Source: Bugula neritina
Lineage: Eukaryota > Bryozoa > Gymnolaemata > Cheilostomatida > Bugulidae
DNA: 64,000 nucleotides
Direction of reading: 5' to 3'
NCBI GenBank assembly: GCA_964035545.1
Contig: CAXIUT010000073.1
Location: 372,001-436,000, forward strand
Shown here: positions 20,459 through 28,000 of the stretch, piece after piece
How positions within the stretch are numbered: the stretch's first letter is position 1
How the letters are laid out: every line of letters begins with the position of its first letter
The notes under the pieces: model-generated
What the model saw: only the letters and a program-made list of their open reading frames with translations
The model's database searches: none
What the model was told of the DNA's origin: nothing
Program-made: the position numbers and the translations under genes

Positions 20459-20782
20459 TTAATAAGCTATAGCTTGTCCGCTTCCTTCTAAAATATTACT
20501 TATATTACTATTGTTATTAAGTACTTTTAATATATTTTTAGTTTGATTAAGTTTTTGTAATATAGCTTGACTTTTAGCGTTTAACTTTTTTTGCCTTCTT
20601 TTTTTAATCGCGTTAACAATTTTTTCACCGGCCGCGGTACCCGCTTTAGCTATAGCCTTTTTACCTAATTCTCTTACGCTGGAATTACTAGCTATTTTAG
20701 TTACTACATTCCTAATGGTATCAAATATTCCGCCACCCGCGTAGTGTCTTTGTAATCGTTGTCTTTTATCGTAAACGTACAT
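20459..20782 (-). CDS. Small basic core-like protein, 107 residues
   Basis: Very basic (KKRRQKKLNAK, KAGTAAGEKIVNAIKK) with a Gly-rich N-terminal patch (YAGGGIFDTIRN) and alanine-rich helices. Charge, size and place next to the capsid genes suggest a genome-condensing or core protein comparable in role to small basic adenoviral core proteins; this is inference. Near the C-terminus the string LEGSG fits the adenain pattern (M/I/L)xGx-G, so it may be trimmed on maturation. The YAGGG patch is a weaker candidate because the first position is Tyr. The start is in TAATAAATG, directly after the stop that would end the neighbouring gene without its premature TGA. Confidence 0.75.
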   Translation of the reverse strand: MYVYDKRQRLQRHYAGGGIFDTIRNVVTKIASNSSVRELGKKAIAKAGTAAGEKIVNAIKKRRQKKLNAKSQAILQKLNQTKNILKVLNNNSNISNILEGSGQAIAY

Positions 20783-20785
20783 TTA

Positions 20786-20914
20786 TTATACGAGAATACT
20801 TTTATAATAGTCACGAGTAATAATTTTCATTCTAAGTAATTCGTCTAATATAGACACAATTTCGTTTCGTACTTCCGTATTTCCGGCTTTAGCGCTAGAA
20901 ATTAAAAGTTCGAG
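20786..20914 (-). pseudogene. Detached 3' end of the 225-residue Polinton gene
   Basis: After the TGA at 20915-20917 the same frame stays open for 42 codons, up to a TAA at 20786-20788 next to the following gene. The encoded residues are helical and protein-like (Leu-rich, with a DELLR motif), consistent with the ordinary C-terminus of this protein family. The simplest reading is a point mutation to TGA. Readthrough cannot be excluded. Confidence 0.75.
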
Positions 20915-21592
20915 TCATTCTACTAAAGCGTTAGGATCAGACGATAAATATACTACTCCATCACCGACTTGCCTTTTAGCTTTTTTACTATCAGCGAGTT
21001 TCGCTCTTTGAGGATATAATTGTTCCCAAATAGGTCTAACAATATTTTTCCATTTTTCACTATTTTTATCTATGGGACCGTGTTTACTTTGATATATAGC
21101 GCCGCTATTATCGAGTATATTAGCGTAATTCGCTAAATCATTATCATCGTATCCTATAGGCGTTTTACGCGTTAAAAGACTTAAAAGTCCTCTAGTCGCC
21201 GGATATTCTTCGTTTTCAAAAATTATTTTACCATCGTTAAAGCTTATAGGTTTTGTACCAATAACGTGTCTATTACCATCCCACTTTACGTTATAAGCGC
21301 CGGGTTCTAAGCCAGCTAAAACGTTTTGAGTAAATTCGTCTAAATTTATAACTCCATCCGTTATAGCCGGTTGAACATTATAATTGGGTAATGTAAGCAA
21401 TTGTTTTAACGCGTCAGTCGTTTGAGCTTGCGAAGTCGTTACGGGTTCAAAATATTTTTCTTGAGCTATAGCCGCATTTAATTCTCGCTCGCGTTCTCGT
21501 TTAAAATTTTCTTTTAATTTATTCTTTCGAGAAATAAAATCTTGTACGGTTTTATCTCTTTTTATAGGGTCGTAAATCTTTAGGTAACTCAT
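20915..21592 (-). CDS. Conserved Polinton protein, 225 residues, truncated by an in-frame TGA
   Basis: A recognisable Polinton gene of unknown function. It has an N-terminal MSYLKIYDPIKRDKTVQDF segment, a highly charged coiled-coil-like stretch (about 20-45) and a linker rich in Thr/Gln. A globular domain (about 85-200) follows, with IGTKPISFNDGKI, YPATRGLLSLLTRKTP, a DLANYANIL helix and KWKNIVRPIWEQLYP. The C-terminal tail KRQVGDGVVYLSSDPNALVE ends at TGA, but the same frame continues 42 codons more. The start is in TAATAAATG. The upstream gap holds the 31-bp minisatellite. If the stop is real, about one sixth of the protein is lost. Confidence 0.85.
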   Translation of the reverse strand: MSYLKIYDPIKRDKTVQDFISRKNKLKENFKRERERELNAAIAQEKYFEPVTTSQAQTTDALKQLLTLPNYNVQPAITDGVINLDEFTQNVLAGLEPGAYNVKWDGNRHVIGTKPISFNDGKIIFENEEYPATRGLLSLLTRKTPIGYDDNDLANYANILDNSGAIYQSKHGPIDKNSEKWKNIVRPIWEQLYPQRAKLADSKKAKRQVGDGVVYLSSDPNALVE

Positions 21593-21606
21593 TTATTATA
21601 TATTAA

Positions 21607-21795
21607 TTTGTGTCCACTTTTGTGTCTAGTGTCCACATTTGTGTCCACTTTTGTGTCTAGTGTCCGCATTTGTGTCCACTTTTGTGTCTAGTGTTCACAT
21701 TTGTGTCCACTTTACGTTTAATTTGTGTCCACTTTTTATGGACACAAATGTGTTTGTGTCCACTTTTTATGGACACAAATGTGTTTGTGTCCACT
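21607..21795. repeat. 31-bp minisatellite with palindromic units
   Basis: There are seven units beginning TTTGTGTCCAC at 21607, 21638, 21669, 21700 (shortened to 22 bp), 21722, 21753 and 21784; the last runs into the integrase stop codon. The first three continue TTTTGTGTCTAGTGTCC. Units five and six continue TTTTTATGGACACAAA, and each forms a perfect 10-bp stem (TTTGTGTCCA with TGGACACAAA). It fills the only sizeable non-coding gap in the right half, between the integrase end and the start of the 225-residue gene. Confidence 0.95.
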
Positions 21796-23158
21796 ATAAT
21801 CGTTCTAAAACGTTTAAATTTACCCAAGAGTTTTGAGAATCGGGATAACCTAACCATTTTACTAAAGCCTTTTTACCTTTCTTTTTAATTACGCGTTCTA
21901 TTCTATACATTTCTTGACTCGTCTTTTGTAATTCCTGTTCGTAAAAAGATCCTTGAATTTCTTCCCCACCCGAGTCAGTTAATTTATAAGTAGTCGGATT
22001 AGTATATAATATTTTACTTATAGTAAACACCTTCTCCGTCCATCTAACGGTATAACCTTTTTCAAACGTTCGTTTCTTACGCGGTATACGTACTCTATCA
22101 CCTATAGCGAATTTAGGTTTAGAAGGCGCTGGCAAGTTTGGATATAATTTCACGCGTACTTTATTTTCGTTAGAAGGATTACTAGCTTCAATCGGTGTCA
22201 TTCCGATAGACGAATGTTTAGTCTCGTTATATTGTTTTATTAAATTTTTTAGTACGTCTATATATTTATAAGTATTATTAGCCGAAAAATATTTAAACAT
22301 TCGCTCTTTCATTGTTCTATTCCACCTCTCTACTACGCTAGACTTTTCTTCATTTTCCGTAGAATATAAGTCTATTAAAGACTTTACGTCTTTGTTATAA
22401 AACTCTTTTCCCTTGTCAACCCATAAATGTTGTGGCTTACGACGAGTTAAAATTGTTTTTAAAGCTAAAGCCGTCGCTTTTCCAGTCTTATTTTTTAAAG
22501 GTATTATCCAACCGTATTTTGAAAACACGTCTATTACCGTTAGTAAATATTTATAACCGTTATTAAATTTAGCGAATTCAGTCATATCAACCAAGTCGGC
22601 CGCCCAAATATTATCGATACCCGATACCCAAACTCGTCTTTTACGAAATTTTTTTTGTACGGGTTTATGCAATTCTTCGGCTAACTCGTTCGTCCATCCC
22701 CATCCTAAGCGTTTTTTCGCACCTATTATTGCCGAGGCGAAACGACTGTGTCGCTGTTCGGAGGGCGTAGGATTAGGTATAGCTTTCAGTTCGTCTAGCA
22801 TATTTTTATCGCATATTTCGTTTCTAGTTTTAGTATCTTTATTAAGCGCGTAACACACGTCGTGTCTCATGGCTATAGCGTCGTCTCGATCTACCGGTTT
22901 ACTCCATTCTTTAGGAGTCATGTCGTCATTTAAACGCTTATTTAATTTAGTACCCGGTCCTAAAAAATTCTGGCCTGGATAATGCAATTCGAAGGGTAAA
23001 TTATTTATTAAATTATTAGCTAAACCCGACCCAACGAATGTAGTTTTTTTACATCCGCATTGACCGCAATTACCGTAACCCATTAGTCTATTATTTTTAC
23101 TTACTCTCTTTTCGTAATTAAGAGTTTTCGTTTTAGTTTTACACTTACAACAATACAT
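21794..23158 (-). CDS. Integrase fused to zinc ribbon and phospholipase A2-like domain
   Basis: 454 residues. Residues 1-42 form a zinc ribbon (C3/C4/C6 and C31, C34, C36). Residues 54-125 match the parvovirus-type PLA2 layout: a calcium-loop-like YPGQNFLGPGTKL (60-72), catalytic His-Asp 99-100 in RHDVCY, and a following D-K-x-x-L helix. The integrase core (about 170-320) has D188 (WAADLVDM), D248 (LWVDKGKEF) and E277 (VVERWNRT). A chromodomain-like end is at 418-454 (YRIERVIKKKGK...WLGYPDSQNSW). The integrase inserts the element; a PLA2 domain would act on membranes during entry. Only 28 residues separate D248 and E277, against about 35 usual for this family. It is divergent from the ATPase gene across a palindromic start region. 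Confidence 0.94.
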   Translation of the reverse strand: MYCCKCKTKTKTLNYEKRVSKNNRLMGYGNCGQCGCKKTTFVGSGLANNLINNLPFELHYPGQNFLGPGTKLNKRLNDDMTPKEWSKPVDRDDAIAMRHDVCYALNKDTKTRNEICDKNMLDELKAIPNPTPSEQRHSRFASAIIGAKKRLGWGWTNELAEELHKPVQKKFRKRRVWVSGIDNIWAADLVDMTEFAKFNNGYKYLLTVIDVFSKYGWIIPLKNKTGKATALALKTILTRRKPQHLWVDKGKEFYNKDVKSLIDLYSTENEEKSSVVERWNRTMKERMFKYFSANNTYKYIDVLKNLIKQYNETKHSSIGMTPIEASNPSNENKVRVKLYPNLPAPSKPKFAIGDRVRIPRKKRTFEKGYTVRWTEKVFTISKILYTNPTTYKLTDSGGEEIQGSFYEQELQKTSQEMYRIERVIKKKGKKALVKWLGYPDSQNSWVNLNVLERL

Positions 23159-23173
23159 TTATTATAATAAATG
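23156..23173. promoter_or_regulatory. Perfectly palindromic bidirectional start region
   Basis: CATTTATTATAATAAATG equals its own reverse complement. Its two ends are the start codons of the integrase (minus) and the packaging ATPase (plus), so the two genes are only 12 bp apart. Each side presents the TAATAAATG start motif, implying symmetric, co-regulated expression. Confidence 0.85.
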
Positions 23174-23929
23174 GAAATAGAAAATCTTTCGTGGAAAAAC
23201 GAAATTAATCGTAATAATAATCCTTTACTTCCTAAAAGCATAAGAGGTCTTATCGTTGGAAAGTCTGGATGCGGTAAAACTACGTTACTTTGTAACTTAC
23301 TATTACAACCTAATTGGCTCGATTACGATAAACTTATGATTTACGGTAAAAGTCTTTCTCAACCCGAATATATAAATATGAGGAAGGCTTTCGAACGTAA
23401 ATTAACTAAAGAAGAAATTTTAAATTTTTTTAAAAATAGTGACGCGATAATAAATTCGGGTATAAACGTAAATCGTGTTTTAAAAAATAGTAGGGGTAAC
23501 GGTAATATAGACGCTGAATTTATCGAATCTAGTGACGACGTTTATGATCCTAGCGAATTAGACGTTAATAATAAAAATTTAATAATATTCGATGATTTAA
23601 TGTTGGAAAAACAAAAAACTTGCGAAAGTTATTACGTAAGAGGACGACACAATAACGTCGATTGTTTTTATTTATCGCAAAATTATTTTAAGCTGCCTAG
23701 AAATACTATTCGAGAAAACGCTAATTTTATTTGCTTATTTCCTCAAGACGGAAAAAATTTAAATCATATATATCAAGATCACGTAAACGGAGATTTAACG
23801 TTAAACGAATTTAAAAACTTTTGTTATAAAGGATGGCAAAAACCTCACGGCTTTATTACTTTAGATCTTTCTTCCTCAAAAAATAATGGGAGATATAGAC
23901 ACGGGTTAGACGAATTTTATATACCGTAA
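23171..23929 (+). CDS. Genome-packaging ATPase, FtsK/HerA (A32-like) family
   Basis: 252 residues. Walker A is GLIVGKSGCGKTT (27-38, Lys36) and Walker B is NLIIFDD (Asp141, Asp142). A downstream polar motif FYLSQNYFKLP (about 167-176) and an Arg at 181 fit the sensor and arginine-finger region of the family. It is expected to pump the linear genome into the capsid. The start is in TAATAAATG, shared palindromically with the integrase. Its stop TAA lies inside the start motif of the fibre-like gene, so the two form a tight plus-strand pair. Length is normal for the family and no motif is missing. Confidence 0.94.
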   Translation: MEIENLSWKNEINRNNNPLLPKSIRGLIVGKSGCGKTTLLCNLLLQPNWLDYDKLMIYGKSLSQPEYINMRKAFERKLTKEEILNFFKNSDAIINSGINVNRVLKNSRGNGNIDAEFIESSDDVYDPSELDVNNKNLIIFDDLMLEKQKTCESYYVRGRHNNVDCFYLSQNYFKLPRNTIRENANFICLFPQDGKNLNHIYQDHVNGDLTLNEFKNFCYKGWQKPHGFITLDLSSSKNNGRYRHGLDEFYIP

Positions 23930-23932
23930 TAA

Positions 23933-24709
23933 ATGAGTGTTTATAAATTCGGAGGAAGCAAAAAAACAAAAATAGATACAAAAAAATTCGTTTTAATAAA
24001 CGGTAGTAGTACTCTTACGGGTACGTTAGATATGGGTGAAAATAAAATATCTAGAGTTATTAATCCGGTTGACGATCAAGACGTAGCCACAAAAAAATAC
24101 GTTGACGATACGAGTATGCCTAAAATATTACATCCTATTAATCAGTTAACTATATCAACCGACGATGGACGCGTTATAGATAGCGATTTAAAAGTTGATG
24201 ATGTCGTTACAAAAACTAATGTATCTAATTACGCCGTACCTCTTATACGAGACCCGAGTGAAAAATTAACCATTTCAACTACTTCGGGTAATGTTGCGGA
24301 TAGTAGTTTAAGCGTTAGCGATGTTGTTACGACTAGTAATATAAATAATTTAGCTATACCAAAAATACAACCCGCGAATGAAAAATTAACCGTTTCGACT
24401 ACTTCGGGTAATGTCGCGGATAGTAGTTTAAGCGTTAGCGATGTTGTTACGACTAGTAATATAAATAATTTCGCTATGAATAAAATACAACCAATAATCG
24501 GAGGTAAATTATTAATGCTTTCGAGTGATGGTAATATTGTAGAAACGGGTATAAATATTTCAGATCTTATTACAATAAATAATATAAATAATTACGCTAT
24601 TCCTAAATTACAAGGAGCAGTTGGTAATAAATTAGTATTATCAACGAATAATGGAGGTATAACCGAATCTACTGAATCTTTACCAACATTTCCAAGTTAT
24701 GACGTTTAA
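23933..24709 (+). CDS. Fibre-like protein with 40-residue repeats, 258 residues
   Basis: The N-terminal tag MSVYKFGGSKK is followed by TLTGTLDMGENKISRVINP and DDQDVATKKYVDD, a module familiar from the shaft/neck of phage tail fibres. Then come five units of about 40 residues starting at about 71, 111, 151, 192 and 233, with the pattern KLTxST-x2-GxVxDSxLxVxDVVTxxNIxNxA. Units two and three are nearly identical at DNA level. This fits a trimeric beta-structured shaft projecting from the capsid vertex (inference). It directly follows the ATPase gene. The last 64 codons lie inside the right TIR and are mirrored at 11098-11292. A distinct receptor-binding head is not obvious; the C-terminus is short (PTFPSYDV). 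Confidence 0.8.
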   Translation: MSVYKFGGSKKTKIDTKKFVLINGSSTLTGTLDMGENKISRVINPVDDQDVATKKYVDDTSMPKILHPINQLTISTDDGRVIDSDLKVDDVVTKTNVSNYAVPLIRDPSEKLTISTTSGNVADSSLSVSDVVTTSNINNLAIPKIQPANEKLTVSTTSGNVADSSLSVSDVVTTSNINNFAMNKIQPIIGGKLLMLSSDGNIVETGINISDLITINNINNYAIPKLQGAVGNKLVLSTNNGGITESTESLPTFPSYDV

Positions 24710-25071
24710 ACGCTATTGGTAATAAATTATTATATTCTCAGCATATAATAATTTATTTCTGTTACTAATAATAGGAAAATAAAAATAGTGAAAAGAAAAT
24801 ACATTTTTTTAAAATTAATACTAAAAAATTAATAAAAATATTAATAAAGTAGTAGTAGGTGGATGCGTCCTGGGACAATCCCTGACACCGGAGAGTCGAA
24901 AACTTAACGGGGAAAGGTTAATACATTTTTTTTAAAATTAATACTAAAAAATTAATAAAAATATTAATAGAGTAGTAGTAGGTGGATGCGTCCTGGGACA
25001 ATCCCTGACACCGGAGAGTCGAAGACTCGACGGGGGAAGGGTTGTCCCAGGACCATCCACCTACTACTACT
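24506..25071. repeat. Polinton right terminal inverted repeat
   Basis: Inverted counterpart of 10736-11301. It includes the last 64 codons and stop of the fibre-like gene, about 140 bp of non-coding sequence, the half-palindrome copy at 24848-24919, and the terminal 101-bp palindrome. Differences from the left copy are few and scattered (for example CAG/TAG-type changes near 24740-24780 and several in the coding part). Confidence 0.95.
24971..25071. repeat. Terminal palindrome (hairpin-forming), right end
   Basis: Mirror of 10736-10836, with the same 18- and 12-bp stems and central GAGTC-GAA-GACTC hairpin. The element ends ...CCTACTACTACT, immediately followed by the target duplication. Confidence 0.93.
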
Positions 25072-25077
25072 CGTCTG
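25072..25077. repeat. Target site duplication of the Polinton, right copy
   Basis: CGTCTG, identical to 10730-10735. The satellite resumes with CGACCAAATTG where other monomers have CAACCAAATTG, a single-base difference. Confidence 0.97.
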
Positions 25078-28000
25078 CGACCAAATTGTGTAGACTTCAT
25101 GAGCTGGTTAGCTGACAGGACTCATTAAAGTTCTTAACTCTTGTGTGTATAGTGATGCCCATCTTGAACTAGAGAGGGCTGGCTAAAGACTGCTACTTTG
25201 TGAAAATTGACAATGCATATTATTATTATTCATTGTTGAGATTCACGACTGCCATAAACAATGATAAAATATTCATTGTTGGTACTACTGAGTAGAATAA
25301 AATATAATATAATATTATTCTCTGGACAGATAAACAATATCAAATGCATATTATAACATTACCATAAATCTACGGCGCTTCACATCTTCACCTTTTTCTG
25401 CAATGTTATTTCTTTGCAGTTAGAAGTACTAGCTGAATATATGACTATGAAACATAACCCTTCAATTTCATTGCACCAGCACCGATTTCAATATAGGTGT
25501 GTTGGGAGTTATTTTTCCTAAAGTTTTGTTCTTGGCGTTTATACGAAGCAGACACAGGCTAATATTAGTTTTGTTATTTGCAAGAGTTTTTCTGTCTGAT
25601 TGTCCATCAGCAAAAGTTTGCGCCTTGCAGTTATTATGGAAATACCAGTGATGCTGGAAGACCTTTGCATTGTACACCCGCCTTTACTATTGAATTTAGA
25701 TGTTTTATTTTCCCATCCCCTCTTCTGCCCCCCTGTCCCCTCTAACAACCAGCAATCCTGACTCATGTGAAATGTGTTATTAAGTTTTAGAGTTGGACCA
25801 TGGGCCTACAGTATACGATTTGAAGCTTTATAGTTTACAGGCAGTGGAGATGAGTCACTGCTGAAACCTATTTTATTAGTAGACTATATTGCTCTTCAAT
25901 CATCAGTTTGCATATTAAAACAGAAAGCTCATCTGCAGCGCCATTTCACAGTGTTAAATTTTGCTAGAGTAAAAATTAATTTTAGATGCCTTTGCAAACA
26001 TATGAGAAATAAATGAGTCATTTTATGAAAAGAGGTGTTTGCAGCAGTTGTCCACTTTTGATTTAGACGCGTCATGGAAACTTTTGTAGTTTTAAATAAT
26101 ATCTCCAAACTCATCACTTGCATGTGTTTATATACTTGATAAAGTTTTTCATGCAAAACTTGATGCCTGCTTCAAAGACACCAGTGCTTAAATACTGTGT
26201 TAACTGTATTGGCACGTTGCCATGAGATATTTGGTAATATTTAGCATCACAACATACTCTTCAGAAAGTTAAGAAAATCAGTCTATAGAAAGTTAATGAA
26301 ATAAACCTACCAGAGAGAGTAAGCCAGATGTAACAAGTAGATCCAAAACAAGTTGATTAACAATTGAAGTTGAATTCTCCATGTAGTGAATACTTTAGTC
26401 CTAATGTCAAATGCAAACGTCTGCAACCAAATTGTGTAGACTTCATGAGCTGGTTAGCTGACAGGACTCATTAAAGTTCTTAACTCTTGTGTGTATAGTG
26501 ATGCCCATCTTGAACTAGAGAGGGCTGACTGAAGACTGCTACTTTGTGAAAATTGACAATGCATATTATTATTATTCATTGTTGAGATTCACGACTGCCA
26601 TAAACAATGATAAAATATTCATTGTTGGTACTACTGAGTAGAATAAAATATAATATAATATTATTCTCTGGACAGATAAACAATATCAAATGCATATTAT
26701 AACATTACCATAAATCTACGGCGCTTCACATCTTCACCTTTTTCTGCAATGTTTTTTCTTTGCAGTTAGAAGTACTAGCTGAATATATGACTATGAAACA
26801 TAACCCTTCAATTTCATTGCACCAGCACCGATTTCAATATAGGTGTGTTGGGAGTTATCTTTCCTAAATTTTTGTTCTTGGCGTTTATACGAAACAGACA
26901 CAGGCTAATATTAGTTTTGTTATTTGCAAGAGTTTTTCTGTCTGATTGTCCATCAGCAAAAGTTTGCGCCTTGCAGTTATTATGGAAATACCAGTGCTGC
27001 TGGAAGACCTTTGCATTGTACACCCGCCTTTACTATTGAATTTAGATGTTTTATTTTCCCATCCCCTCTCCTGCCCCCCTGTCCCCTCTAACAACCAGCA
27101 ATCCTGACTCATGCGAAATGTGTTATTAAGTTTTAGAGTTGGACCATGGGCCTACAGTATACGCTTTGAAGCTTTATAGTTTACAGGCAGTGGAGATGAG
27201 TCACTGCTGAAACCCATTTTCTTAGTAGACTATATTGCTCTTCAATCATCAGTTTGCATATTAAAACAGAAAGCTCATCTGCAGCGCCATTTCACAGTGT
27301 TAAATTTTGCTAGAGTAAAAATTAATTTTAGATGCCTTTGCAAACATATGAGAAATAAATGAGTCATTTTATGAAAAGAGGTGTTTGCAGCAGTTGTCGA
27401 CTTTTGATTTAGACGCGTCATGGAAACTTTTGTAGTTTTAAATAATATCTCCAAACTCATCACTTGCATGTGTTTATATACTTGATAAAGTTTTTCATGC
27501 AAAACTTGATGCCTGCTTCAAAGACACCAGTGCTTAAATACTGTGTTAACTGTATTGGCACGTTGCCATGAGATATTTGGTAATATTTAGCATCACAACA
27601 TACTCTTCAGAAAGTTAAGAAAATCAGTCTATAGGAAGTTAATGAAATAAACCTACCAGGGAGAGTAAGCCAGATGTAACAAGTAGATCCAAAACAAGTT
27701 GATTAACAATTGAAGTTGAATTCTCCATGTAGTGAATACTTTAGTCCTAATGTCAAATGCAAACGTCTGCAACCAAATTTTGTAGACTTCATGAGCTGGT
27801 TAGCTGACAGGACTCATTAAAGTTCTTAACTCTTGTGTGTATAGTGATGCCCATCTTGAACTAGAGAGGGCTGACTGAAGACTGCTACTTTGTGAAAATT
27901 GACAATGCATATTATTATTATTCATTGTTGAGATTCACGACTGCCATAAACAATGATAAAATATTCATTGTTGGTACTACTGAGTAGAATAAAATATAAT

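Larger units (their letters stand above)
10736..25071. mobile_element. Polinton/Maverick element, complete, 14.3 kb
   Basis: Identification rests on the 6-bp target duplication, 566-bp terminal inverted repeats starting with AG, and the diagnostic gene set: protein-primed PolB, integrase, packaging ATPase, adenain-like protease, and major and minor capsid proteins. Most genes lie on the minus strand. Three are on plus: the ATPase and fibre gene at the right end and a two-helix membrane protein in the middle. Genes are packed with gaps of 0-20 bp, and upstream stop codons are often inside the next gene's start motif. The element is AT-rich but visibly rich in CpG, unlike the CpG-poor satellite. 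Near-identical TIRs, an exact duplication and mostly open genes argue for a recent insertion. Against full competence stand one in-frame stop (20915-20917) and a shortened integrase catalytic spacing. Confidence 0.97.

Noticed and set aside
21639-21888. Open frames of 65, 66 and 72 codons over the minisatellite
   Set aside because: Their sequence is just the translated 31-bp repeat.
21794-23158. Retrovirus or LTR-retrotransposon integrase
   Set aside because: No reverse transcriptase, RNase H or LTRs are present; the gene lies within a Polinton with the expected neighbours.
24918-25100. 60-codon minus-strand frame across the Polinton end and satellite
   Set aside because: It spans the terminal palindrome and the insertion junction, so it cannot be an ancestral gene.
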